From IMG/VR virus record IMGVR_UViG_3300006853_000038, positions 1 through 35,472 of that record: a stretch of DNA of 35,472 nucleotides; one strand, given 5' to 3'. Both the position numbers and the translations under genes were made by a program. Positions 6,395 through 12,905 of the stretch are shown here, in pieces. The notes below the pieces were generated by a model. The model did no database searches. It saw nothing but the letters and a program-made list of their open reading frames with translations, and was not told where the DNA came from. The stretch is from a virus. Every line of letters starts with the position of its first letter. Position 1 is the stretch's first letter.

Positions 6395-6411
6395 GAATGC
6401 ATTTCGCATAG
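6395..6411. promoter_or_regulatory. CI operator OR3
   Basis: GAATGCATTTCGCATAG has one consensus half-site and one degenerate half-site. It lies 2 bp upstream of the repressor start codon, 21 bp centre-to-centre from the next operator. Occupancy here would repress the repressor gene itself. Confidence 0.7.
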
Positions 6412-6415
6412 CCTG

Positions 6416-6432
6416 TTATGCAAGAGGCATTG
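6416..6432. promoter_or_regulatory. CI operator OR2
   Basis: TTATGCAAGAGGCATTG is a weaker inverted repeat with TATGC/GCATT arms. It overlaps the first bases of the PR -35 (6430-6435) and is centred 24 bp from OR1. Confidence 0.65.
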
Positions 6433-6457
6433 ACAGGAACTATGCGTTTCGCATAGT
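6430..6457 (+). promoter_or_regulatory. Rightward early promoter PR
   Basis: A perfect TTGACA -35 (6430-6435) and CATAGT -10 (6452-6457) are separated by 16 bp, the same geometry as PL. The Cro-like gene starts 28 bp downstream of the -10. The repressor promoter in the opposite direction has no good -35, which suggests it needs activation. Confidence 0.85.
6440..6456. promoter_or_regulatory. CI operator OR1, perfect palindrome
   Basis: CTATGCGTTTCGCATAG is a perfect inverted repeat with 7-bp arms around TTT, and one more flanking base pair (A/T) extends it. It fills the PR spacer and most of the -10. It is the best copy of the family and is probably the highest-affinity site. Confidence 0.85.
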
Positions 6458-6485
6458 CAGGGCCGTTCTCACCGGAGCGGCCCGA

Positions 6486-6683
6486 ATGGCACCCACCAAA
6501 ATCAAGCGCCTGCGCAACGACCTTGGCGAAAGCCAGGAGACGTTCGGCAAACGGTTCGGGGTCGACCAGAGCACGATCCAGCGATGGGAGACAAAGGGCC
6601 TGCCGACGCGAGGCGCCACCAGGATCGCCGTTTCGCGCATGTTGTTGGAATTGCGGGAGGAAGTCCCGGCGAGGGCGGCATGA
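6486..6683 (+). CDS. Cro-like HTH protein
   Basis: This is the first gene of the rightward operon, 65 residues long. Residues 5-40 form an XRE-like helix-turn-helix: L-R-N-D-L-G-E-S-Q-E-T-F-G-K-R-F-G-V, then D-Q-S-T-I-Q-R-W-E as recognition helix. Its size and position opposite the CI gene are those of Cro proteins, which bind the same operators and shut off the repressor promoter. CCGGAGCGGCCCG before the ATG supplies a GGAG ribosome-binding site. The alternative is a CII-like activator, but the first-gene position favours Cro. Confidence 0.85.
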   Translation: MAPTKIKRLRNDLGESQETFGKRFGVDQSTIQRWETKGLPTRGATRIAVSRMLLELREEVPARAA

Positions 6684-6907
6684 ACGCCGTTCTGTACATC
6701 CGCACGCAGGTGCTGCGCGTCAGCCAGGCCGAGTTCGCCAGAATCGCCGGTGTTGCGTCGCAGGGCACGATCTCCAAGTGGGAATCCGACCCGCACGACG
6801 GGCCGTCGTTGCGCGAGCTCGCCCGCATTCGGGCCGAGGTTCTACGGCGCAAGCTCCGCTGGCGTGACGCCTGGCTGTTCGAGCCACCGCAGGCGGAGGC
6901 CGCCTGA
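6680..6907 (+). CDS. Second small HTH regulator, possibly CII-like
   Basis: The start codon overlaps the Cro-like stop (ATGA). The 75-residue protein has a helix-turn-helix R-V-S-Q-A-E-F-A-R-I-A-G-V-A-S-Q-G-T-I-S-K-W-E at residues 13-35, followed by a helical tail ending in W-L-F-E-P-P. The S-K-W-E recognition helix is typical of the XRE superfamily. By position after Cro it may be a CII-type activator of the repressor gene, or an auxiliary repressor. The sequence shows DNA binding but does not decide between these. Confidence 0.75.
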   Translation: MNAVLYIRTQVLRVSQAEFARIAGVASQGTISKWESDPHDGPSLRELARIRAEVLRRKLRWRDAWLFEPPQAEAA

Positions 6908-7262
6908 TGCGTCACAGCACGCCGAGCCAGCGCAGCAGCGCGATTACCGACACCACGGCGCACGCGACCGCGAAGCCGATGACGGTGTCGCGGCCGCGGC
7001 GCTCAAGGTTCATCGCTTCCACCATTTCCTCAGCTTTGCCGCGGGTCGCTCCCGGCGAAGGGGCGACGCCGCTCGGGCAGTTTGTCGTGAGTCTGCTCGG
7101 GCGTCTCGCTCTGTTGTTCCTCCCCGCGCAACTGCGCCGGCGTGTGCCTTCCCGGGCGCGCGTCGGCGGCTTGTTCATGGCTCGCACCGTGAACACTAGC
7201 GTCGAGAGGAAAGCATGCGCGTGCACAAAACAGGATCATTTCAGCACTGGGGAGTCAGCGGC
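6908..7262. other. Ambiguous 355-bp stretch between HTH and next gene
   Basis: No gene can be assigned with confidence. There are at least three competing frames with similar GC3. Plus 6907-7266 begins TGATG after the HTH gene and ends ATGA at the next start, which would fit tight coupling, but its product is Ser/Arg/Thr-rich like an out-of-frame translation. Minus 7030-7239 encodes a polar E/Q/R-rich peptide, and minus 6912-7013 a membrane peptide. GAGAGGA at about 7204-7210 could serve an ATG at 7215 that would extend the next gene by 16 codons. Confidence 0.5.
6912..7013 (-). CDS. Possible antisense membrane peptide, 33 aa
   Basis: A minus-strand frame encodes a short basic head (N-L-E-R-R-G-R-D) followed by one clean membrane segment of about 20 residues (I-G-F-A-V-A-C-A-V-V-S-V-I-A-L-L). 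Its third codon positions are almost all G or C, as in the real genes here, and GGTGGAAG precedes the ATG. It would be antisense to the rightward operon. The frame is open further upstream (to 7226), but that part is arginine-rich and looks non-coding. A plus-strand frame over 6907-7266 also exists. Which strand is used is undecided. Confidence 0.3.
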   Translation of the reverse strand: MNLERRGRDTVIGFAVACAVVSVIALLRWLGVL

Positions 7263-7619
7263 ATGAGTACCGCCGCCACAATCGAGAGCGCGCGCAATCT
7301 TGCGCGATCGCTCGAACAACGAGAGCGCAGTCGCGCCGGTACCCTCGAGGCGGCCCGAGGGTCATTGGCGCGACGAGCGGGCGTAGCACCGAGCACCTGG
7401 CGCAATCTCGCGCTTGGGCGCCTCAAGCGGGTCGACGCGTGGTTCCGCGATCGTCTGCAGGCGCTGCTCATTCGCGAACTAGAGGCCGAGATCGCGAGGC
7501 TAACCCATGAGTTGGAAGTCGCTCGCCAGGGCGGCGATCACCTTGCTTCGCAGCATGTCTGCGAGATTGAGGCGCACCTTGCGGCGGCGCGCTCGATCCT
7601 GACCGGGCAGGGGACGTGA
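7263..7619 (+). CDS. Unassigned early protein with possible HTH and coiled coil
   Basis: ATG 7263 has GGGGAG 8 nt upstream; the in-frame ATG 7215 with GAGAGGA is an alternative. The 118-residue product has an S-L-A-R-R-A-G-V-A-P-S-T-W-R-N-L-A-L-G segment near residues 34-52 that looks like a helix-turn-helix. A coiled coil follows (R-E-L-E-A-E-I-A-R-L-T-H-E-L-E-V), suggesting a dimer. It lies just upstream of the DnaA-like gene and may regulate early transcription or aid replication. No family was named. Confidence 0.65.
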   Translation: MSTAATIESARNLARSLEQRERSRAGTLEAARGSLARRAGVAPSTWRNLALGRLKRVDAWFRDRLQALLIRELEAEIARLTHELEVARQGGDHLASQHVCEIEAHLAAARSILTGQGT

Positions 7620-7623
7620 CGCG

Positions 7624-8475
7624 ATGGGCAGGCTGAGCATCGCCTTCACCCGCTGCCCCACCTTCACGTCGTCGGCTCAGCTGATCGCGCACTACGCCAA
7701 TATCCGGCGCGGCTTTGCTCAGCACGTCGAGCCTCCGCCACCGGAGCCGAAGCGCGCGCCTGCGACCACGCGCTGGCCAGTGACGCCGCAGATCCCGAGC
7801 TCGGTCGCCATGGAGCCGCTCGCGATCGACGCGGCGCCGTCGCCACCGCCCGAGCCGATCCTGATCGACACCGAGCGGCTGATCCGCCAGGCGCAGGAGG
7901 TGCATCAGCGGGTCAAGGTGCGCGGCATCCCCGCGAACATCACGGCGAAGCCGCTGATGGTGGTCAGCGCGGACCTGCTTACGCGCACGGTCGCTGGCTA
8001 CTACAGCCGCTCGGCCGCCGACTTGCGGGGACCATCGAGACTGGCCGTCGACGTGCTGCCGCGCCAGGTCGCGATGTACCTGCTGCGCACCCTCACGGTG
8101 CGCTCGATGCCTCAGATCGGCCGAATGTTCGGCGGCCGCGACCACACCACAGCACTACACGGCGTCAACAAGATCGCACGCGTGCTCGAGCACAGCGAGC
8201 GGCTGCACGACGACCTGATCGCTATCACGATGCGGCTCCTCGACCGAGGCGCCACGATCGTGCCAACCCCGGAGGACGAGCAGCATGACGCGAAAATCAG
8301 GGACCGCGACGCGGAGCGGGCGAGGGCAGCGCAACGGGCCCAAGACCAAGACCTCACCCAAGACCACGGCGAAGGTGCAGCCGCAGACGACGTCGGCGCC
8401 GATCCTGACGACCGAGGCTCTCAACGACGGCCAGCTGCAGGTGCTGTTCTTCCAGCACAAGCGCAAGATCACTGA
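7624..8475 (+). CDS. DnaA domain IV-like replication initiator
   Basis: The 283-residue protein carries a DnaA domain IV-like DNA-binding module at about residues 117-205. This includes L-T-R-T-V-A-G-Y-Y, a P-R-Q-V-A-M-Y-L-L-R segment, and the DnaA signature F-G-G-R-D-H-T-T-A-L-H-G-V at 169-181. The AAA+ domain of bacterial DnaA is absent, and the first 110 residues are proline-rich without a clear fold. It probably recognises the phage origin, or host DnaA boxes, and recruits the helicase encoded at 10146. From about residue 221 the C-terminus is charged, low-complexity sequence that overlaps the next gene by 191 bp in another frame. GGGGA lies 9 nt before the ATG. The domain call is strong; the biological role is inferred. 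Confidence 0.88.
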   Translation: MGRLSIAFTRCPTFTSSAQLIAHYANIRRGFAQHVEPPPPEPKRAPATTRWPVTPQIPSSVAMEPLAIDAAPSPPPEPILIDTERLIRQAQEVHQRVKVRGIPANITAKPLMVVSADLLTRTVAGYYSRSAADLRGPSRLAVDVLPRQVAMYLLRTLTVRSMPQIGRMFGGRDHTTALHGVNKIARVLEHSERLHDDLIAITMRLLDRGATIVPTPEDEQHDAKIRDRDAERARAAQRAQDQDLTQDHGEGAAADDVGADPDDRGSQRRPAAGAVLPAQAQDH

Positions 8476-8899
8476 GCTCGTCGCGACGCGCCAGGTCGCC
8501 CGCGACGAGGCGAAGCGCATTACCAAGCTGATCGGCGAGTCCTATGCGCTCGCGGAAGCCGAGGGCATCGCTCGCGAGGAGATCGAGCTCGCGATGGAGC
8601 TCACGACCGACGTCGGCCGTCAGAAAATGGAGCAGCTCCGGACGCGCCAGGAGCGCGTTGCGAAGTGGCTCGGCGAGCCGATCGGCGCGCAGTCCGACCT
8701 GGTCAGCAACGCGCACCACGAGGCCGGCAAGCGCGCTGCCCTCAACGACGAGATCGCGCGCCCGCCGGCGCACCTGCACGTGCGCGACCAGCAGGCTTGG
8801 CTCGAGGGCCACGCCGAGGGCGTCACGATGACGAACGAGCTGCGCGCCGGTGGCTTCAAAGCGCTAGGCGACCAGCCAACCACCGCCGCGCATCACTGA
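8285..8899 (+). CDS. GapR-like coiled coil with RMF-like C-terminal motif
   Basis: GGAGG lies 9 nt before ATG 8285, which is inside the DnaA-like gene. The first 40 residues of the 204-residue product are basic and disordered. Residues 48-130 form a helical region (Q-V-L-F-F-Q-H-K-R-K-I-T-E-L ... A-L-A-E-A-E-G-I-A) similar in layout to GapR/DUF2312-type nucleoid proteins. Residues 144-179 (H-H-E-A-G-K-R-A-A-L ... Q-A-W-L-E-G-H-A-E-G) follow the pattern of ribosome modulation factor, E-x-G-x-x-A followed by W-L-x-G-x-x-x-G. I recall proteins of this composition from rhizobial phages. It may act on ribosomes or DNA during early infection; neither role is shown. Confidence 0.7.
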   Translation: MTRKSGTATRSGRGQRNGPKTKTSPKTTAKVQPQTTSAPILTTEALNDGQLQVLFFQHKRKITELVATRQVARDEAKRITKLIGESYALAEAEGIAREEIELAMELTTDVGRQKMEQLRTRQERVAKWLGEPIGAQSDLVSNAHHEAGKRAALNDEIARPPAHLHVRDQQAWLEGHAEGVTMTNELRAGGFKALGDQPTTAAHH

Positions 8900-8918
8900 A
8901 ACCCCGTGCGGGTGCCGA

Positions 8919-9482
8919 ATGGCGAAAGAACGCAGAATCTTGTGGGCCTTCGACGTCGGCACCCTCACGGGCTGGGCCGCCGGTGAGCTCAGCGATCGCG
9001 TGCCGCAATCCGGCTCATGGAAGCTGCGCGGCCGCGCCGAGCACCGCGCGATCGGCAACTCCAACCTGATCGCGATCCTCAACGACCTCTGGATGGAAGA
9101 AAAGCCGCTGATGGTGGTGAAGGAAGCGCCGATCGAGATCGACGGCCAGACGCGGCTCGGCAACGGCGCGCACGGCATCCGCACGACGCTGTCGCTCCAC
9201 GACCACATCGAGTCGATGTGCGTGCGCCACGGCGTGCCGTTCGAGAACGCGCCGGCGGGCGCTGTTCGCAAGCATTTCATCGGGCACGGCAACCTCGAGC
9301 GCGACGAAGCGAAGCGCCGCGTGCTCGCGCGCTGCAAGCTGCTCGGCATGGTGCCGCGCGACTGCGAGGACCTCGACCGCGCCGAGGCCTGCGCGGTGTT
9401 CGATTACGCGACCGCGACAGCCAATGCGAAGAAGCGGCTGCACGGCAACGAACTTTATCTTTTTGGGGAGGTCGCGCGATGA
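8919..9482 (+). CDS. RuvC-like Holliday junction nuclease
   Basis: This 187-residue protein has a RuvC-type RNase H fold signature. D12 is in F-D-V-G-T-L-T-G-W-A (11-20), E69 in V-V-K-E-A-P, and D151/D153/E156 in E-D-L-D-R-A-E-A-C-A-V. These are the positions of RuvC catalytic acids. Phage RuvC-like enzymes resolve Holliday junctions and branched DNA before packaging, which fits a phage with its own exonuclease and ATPase. Its length is close to bacterial RuvC (about 170). The gene is preceded by a 19-bp gap and overlaps the next start (ATGA). Confidence 0.82.
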   Translation: MAKERRILWAFDVGTLTGWAAGELSDRVPQSGSWKLRGRAEHRAIGNSNLIAILNDLWMEEKPLMVVKEAPIEIDGQTRLGNGAHGIRTTLSLHDHIESMCVRHGVPFENAPAGAVRKHFIGHGNLERDEAKRRVLARCKLLGMVPRDCEDLDRAEACAVFDYATATANAKKRLHGNELYLFGEVAR

Positions 9483-9835
9483 AGTGCCCGTGCTGCGATC
9501 GCCCACTCGATCCTCAAGGCGACCTCGTCGTCTCGCTCGAAACCAACACCGTGACGTTCCGCGGAATAGCGAAGCGGCTGCAGCCGCGGCGCATCGAGGT
9601 GCTCAAGGTGCTGGCGGATTCGATGCCGCGCGCGGTCACAGCCGAAGCCCTGATCAGCAAGGTGTTCGGCCTCGACGAGCCTGACAACGCCAGGAACGCG
9701 ATCGCCGTGCACATCAGCCTGCTGCGCAAGGATCTGCTGCCGCTCGGGCTCACGATCCTCACTTACCAGAAACGCAGTTACATCCTGTCGACGTGGTCGG
9801 CGGTCGCGATCGACGCGGTGCGGAGGGTCGCATGA
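9479..9835 (+). CDS. Winged-helix regulator with N-terminal Cys pair
   Basis: This 118-residue protein opens with C-P-C-C-D near residues 3-7, a possible metal-binding or redox site. A winged helix like the OmpR-type C-terminal effector domain follows: P-R-R-I-E-V-L-K-V-L at about 36-45, and N-A-I-A-V-H-I-S-L-L-R-K-D-L as recognition helix at about 73-86, then a Y-Q-K-R-S-Y-I-L wing. No receiver domain is present, so it is a stand-alone DNA-binding protein, perhaps a switch between early and late transcription. It overlaps both neighbours by 4 bp. The only four-cysteine pattern needed for a full zinc ribbon is missing. Confidence 0.8.
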   Translation: MKCPCCDRPLDPQGDLVVSLETNTVTFRGIAKRLQPRRIEVLKVLADSMPRAVTAEALISKVFGLDEPDNARNAIAVHISLLRKDLLPLGLTILTYQKRSYILSTWSAVAIDAVRRVA

Positions 9836-10149
9836 CGACACGCCGCACACTTCCCGATCGACGCCACTGCGAGACGTTCAAGCTCCCGCACGGTCCGAAG
9901 AACCGGACCATGCACGTCACCGTGGGCTACTACGATCGCGCAGGCGCCGAGCCGGGTGAGATCTTCATCGCCGGCAGCAAGTCCGGCCAGGACTTCGAAG
10001 CGGTGTGCCGCGACAGCGCGGTGCTGCTCAGCCTCTGCCTGCAGCACGGCGTGCCGCTCGAGGTGATCCGCGGTGCCGTCACGCGCAACGAGGACAGCAC
10101 GCCGTCGACGATCGTCGGCGCAGTCGTTGACCGGCTGGGGGCGCGATGA
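9832..10149 (+). CDS. Stand-alone TSCPD-domain protein
   Basis: The 105-residue protein matches the pattern of the TSCPD domain, otherwise found at the C-terminus of B12-dependent ribonucleotide reductases. It shows R-H-C-E-T-F-K-L near residues 11-18, then G-E-I-F-I-A-G-S-K-S-G and D-S-A-V-L-L-S-L-C-L-Q-H-G-V-P-L (62-77). I-R-G-A-V-T-R-N follows. No reductase catalytic subunit is in the window. It may bind the host reductase and alter dNTP supply, which is inference. It starts at an ATGA overlap and ends in one with the helicase gene, so it is co-translated with replication proteins. Confidence 0.82.
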   Translation: MTTRRTLPDRRHCETFKLPHGPKNRTMHVTVGYYDRAGAEPGEIFIAGSKSGQDFEAVCRDSAVLLSLCLQHGVPLEVIRGAVTRNEDSTPSTIVGAVVDRLGAR

Positions 10150-11549
10150 ACTTCCACAGCGGCGAGCTCGCCGGCGCACCGATTCACAGCATCGAAGTCG
10201 AGCAGCAGCTGCTCGGCGCGATCCTGATGAACAACCAGGCCTACGGCGCCGTTGCCGGCCTGATCGGCGCCGACCACTTTTTTGAGCCCGCGCACCAGCA
10301 GATTTTCCGCGTGGCGAGCGAGGAGATTGTCGCCGGCCGCGTCGCCACGCCGGTGACCCTCAAGGCGATGCTGCCCGACGTCGAGATTCACGGCATGCCG
10401 GTCGGCCGCTATCTCGCCGCCCTGGCCGCCAACTCGACGACGATCATCAACGCGCCGGACTTCGCGAAGTACGTCTTCGAATTTTGGCAGCTGCGCCAGC
10501 TCTCACAAATCGGCGCCACGGCCTCGAGGCCTGGCCTGTCGCCGACGCAGTCGCTGGCGGCCGCCTGGGCCCAGCTCGACGCGTTGCGCTCCGAAGGCAG
10601 CAACGACCCGGCGCAGCACAACACGATCGGCGGCTTCGCGCGGATCCTGGCCGAGGAGATCTCGGCGCCCCCCTCGGCCGACCAGATCGTGCCGTCGACC
10701 GGGTTCACCGACCTCGACAAGTTCATCGGTGGCGGCTACCGGCCAGGTCGCCTTTACCTGGCGGCTGGACGGCCGGGCATGGGCAAGACGGTGTTCGGGA
10801 TCGCATCGGCGCGCCGTGTCGCGCTCAAGGGCTTCGGCGTCGCGTTCTTCTCGCTCGAGATCGACGGCAAAGAAATGAGCGCCCGCACGATCGCCTCGCA
10901 CATGGCGCTCGGCAGCACCAAGGTCGACTACTCGGCGATCCTGGCGAACAAGCTCTCAGAGCACGAACGATCATGCGTTCTCGACGCGTCGGCGCGGATG
11001 GATGCGCTGCCGATGGAAGTCGACGTGACGGGCGGCTTGTCCATGTTCGAGATCGAGTCGCGCTCTCGCGTCTACGTCGAGCGCTGGCGCCGGCGTGGCA
11101 TCGCGCCTGGCTTGATCGTCATCGACTACATGGGCCTGGTGAAGGCTTCGGACCGCTACCGCGGCCACAAGGTGCACGAGCAAGGCGAGATCGCGTGGGC
11201 GGGCAAGCAGCTCGCCAAGAAGCTCGGCGTCGGCGTGCTCATGCTCGCGCAGCTCAACCGCAACGTCGAAAGTCGCGACGATAAGCGACCGCAGATGTCG
11301 GACCTGCGCGACAGCGGCAACATCGAGGAGCACGCCGACGTCGTCATGCTGCTCTTTCGGCCGGCGTACTACGACGATCGCGACCCATCAGTGCGAGACG
11401 GCGATCCGGTCGCGGTTCAGCGCGCCGACCACCGCAAGAGCGACCTAGTCGTCGACCTCGGCAAGAACCGCCTGGGCCCGACGATCGGCGTGACACTCTG
11501 GTGCAGCGTCGGGCACTGCGCCGTCGACAACGCCAGGGCGGCGTACTGA
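10146..11549 (+). CDS. DnaB-like replicative helicase
   Basis: This 467-residue helicase has the two-domain layout of DnaB. The N-terminal domain starts S-I-E-V-E-Q-Q-L-L-G-A-I-L (15-27). The RecA-like core has Walker A G-R-P-G-M-G-K-T (209-216), an F-F-S-L-E-I-D motif, Walker B L-I-V-I-D-Y (about 323-328), and the D-L-R-D-S-G-N-I-E segment with following H-A-D-V-V. Its length is that of bacterial DnaB (about 470). It would unwind the phage fork after loading by the DnaA-like protein or by the DUF1376 protein that follows. The gene overlaps its neighbours at ATGA and TGATG junctions, showing translational coupling. Confidence 0.95.
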   Translation: MNFHSGELAGAPIHSIEVEQQLLGAILMNNQAYGAVAGLIGADHFFEPAHQQIFRVASEEIVAGRVATPVTLKAMLPDVEIHGMPVGRYLAALAANSTTIINAPDFAKYVFEFWQLRQLSQIGATASRPGLSPTQSLAAAWAQLDALRSEGSNDPAQHNTIGGFARILAEEISAPPSADQIVPSTGFTDLDKFIGGGYRPGRLYLAAGRPGMGKTVFGIASARRVALKGFGVAFFSLEIDGKEMSARTIASHMALGSTKVDYSAILANKLSEHERSCVLDASARMDALPMEVDVTGGLSMFEIESRSRVYVERWRRRGIAPGLIVIDYMGLVKASDRYRGHKVHEQGEIAWAGKQLAKKLGVGVLMLAQLNRNVESRDDKRPQMSDLRDSGNIEEHADVVMLLFRPAYYDDRDPSVRDGDPVAVQRADHRKSDLVVDLGKNRLGPTIGVTLWCSVGHCAVDNARAAY

Positions 11550-12451
11550 TGGCGCAGCTCCCGTACATGCCCCTATGGGTCGCCGAATTTCTTGCCGACA
11601 CGCAGAAGCTCGATGATCGCGCCTCCTGGGCGTACATCGCGATCTGCATGGACTACTGGCTCAATGGTGAGCCACCCCGCGACGACGACGCCGAGCTCGC
11701 TCGCATCGCTCGACAACCGCTGTCCGTCTGGCGTCGCATACGCCCGACCGTCGAGCGGTTCTTCGACTGCGACGAGAACGGCTTCGTCTCGTGGCGCCAC
11801 GGGCGCGTCGAGGCCGAGCTGATCAAGGCCAAGGCGAAGTCCGAGAAGCGGGCCGAGGCGGGCCGCGCCGGGGGCCAAGCCTCCCGGGCGAGGGCGCGGG
11901 GGTCGCCACCGCCAGCCCAAGCAAATGCTGGGGCAATTGCTCCACGTTTGCTCAAGCAGTCAGAGTCAGAGTCAGAATCAAAATCGATCGGTCGATTGGA
12001 TTCGGTACCGCGCGCGAGGAGCGATGGCGACGACCTCGTCGACCGACTCGTCGCTGCAGCAGGCGGGAACGTCGTCAACGGCTCGACCGGCATCGAGGTC
12101 GTGCGTCCGATCCTCGATCTGCAGGCCATGGGCTGCGACCTGGAGCTCGACATCCTGCCGGCGATCAAGGAGACGGTGCCGAAGCTGGACGCGCCCTTGC
12201 GGACCTGGGGCGCCCGGTTCGTGCGGGACGCCGTGCTGGCCAAGCAGGCGGCGCGGTTGCGCGGGCGGGGCGGCGGGGCGGCGGCCAAGACCGACCCCTA
12301 CGCGAAGGACGAGGCCATGTGGGGCGGGTGGTGGAAGCGCTGGACCGCCAGCGGGTACTGGCACGCCGATTGGGGCGCGCGCCCCGACTGCCTCGGCTGC
12401 AGGATCCCGCAACACCTTCGCGATCAGTGGGGCGGCGGTGCTAAGACCTGA
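11549..12451 (+). CDS. DUF1376 (YdaU-like) protein, candidate helicase loader
   Basis: ATG 11549 shares a base with the helicase stop (TGATG). Residues 5-75 match DUF1376: P-Y-M-P-L-W-V-A-E-F-L-A-D-T, W-A-Y-I-A-I-C-M-D-Y-W, then a helix ending R-R-I-R-P-T-V-E-R-F-F. The middle is a basic linker (K-A-K-S-E-K-R-A-E-A-G-R-A-G-G), and near residues 137-145 a short serine-glutamate repeat encoded by a TCAGAG-type microsatellite (about 11958-11985). The C-terminus has a W-W-K-R-W cluster and a D-C-L-G-C-R-I-P segment. DUF1376 proteins are found beside phage replication genes, and adjacency to DnaB suggests loading of the helicase. Confidence 0.85.
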   Translation: MAQLPYMPLWVAEFLADTQKLDDRASWAYIAICMDYWLNGEPPRDDDAELARIARQPLSVWRRIRPTVERFFDCDENGFVSWRHGRVEAELIKAKAKSEKRAEAGRAGGQASRARARGSPPPAQANAGAIAPRLLKQSESESESKSIGRLDSVPRARSDGDDLVDRLVAAAGGNVVNGSTGIEVVRPILDLQAMGCDLELDILPAIKETVPKLDAPLRTWGARFVRDAVLAKQAARLRGRGGGAAAKTDPYAKDEAMWGGWWKRWTASGYWHADWGARPDCLGCRIPQHLRDQWGGGAKT

Positions 12452-12487
12452 TCGCTATATGCCGATTCGGCGTGCGCGATCAGGGAC

Positions 12488-12859
12488 ATGTACGGCACCG
12501 GATGGACTGCGGAGCGGGTCAAGGCGCGCCTGGTGGTCGCCTTTGCGCGGCTCCCCGGCAGTCCGGTCTATTCCGCGGCGACTTGGACCCTTGAACCCGC
12601 TGACCCGGCGCTCCCGGTCGACGGCGCGCTGCTGATCACCGCAACAGGCCTCTACCTCGGCTTTCGCTCAGACGCCCGACTGTGCCTGCTGGCGTGGGCC
12701 AGGGCGCGCTCGACGGGCCGGGGCGGTGTGATGACGCTCTGCCAGGATATGGGCCGCCCGCGCGCTTCGCTGTACCGCTGCGTCGCCAAAGCCGCGGTCA
12801 GTGTGGCGGCCGGGCTTAATCACCGGGCAGCGGACGAGAAAATCGCCGCTTGCGGGTGA
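12488..12859 (+). CDS. DUF6362-like phage protein
   Basis: This 123-residue protein starts with G-W-T-A-E-R-V-K-A-R-L-V-V-A-F-A, a pattern I associate with DUF6362. A central region follows that contains R-L-C-L-L-A-W-A-R-A-R-S. The C-terminal half looks like a helix-turn-helix: G-V-M-T-L-C-Q-D-M-G-R-P-R-A-S-L-Y-R-C, then A-A-G-L-N. That arrangement would suit a small DNA-binding or terminase-small-like protein. AGGGA lies about 5 nt before ATG 12488. The name is from memory and should be treated as tentative; a DNA-binding role is likely from the C-terminal pattern alone. Confidence 0.7.
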   Translation: MYGTGWTAERVKARLVVAFARLPGSPVYSAATWTLEPADPALPVDGALLITATGLYLGFRSDARLCLLAWARARSTGRGGVMTLCQDMGRPRASLYRCVAKAAVSVAAGLNHRAADEKIAACG

Positions 12860-12905
12860 GACACTTCGGACGGCTGCATGTGTTTTCCACATTTTCGGAG
12901 GAGCT

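Noticed and set aside
6907-7266. Plus-strand 119-residue frame linking two early genes by TGATG and ATGA junctions
   Set aside because: Its Ser/Arg/Thr-rich product looks like out-of-frame translation and it has no recognisable fold. The junctions alone are not enough.
12883-12891. Near-match to a DnaA box (TTTTCCACA)
   Set aside because: It is a single 8/9 match; no cluster of similar sites was seen, so an origin cannot be claimed here.
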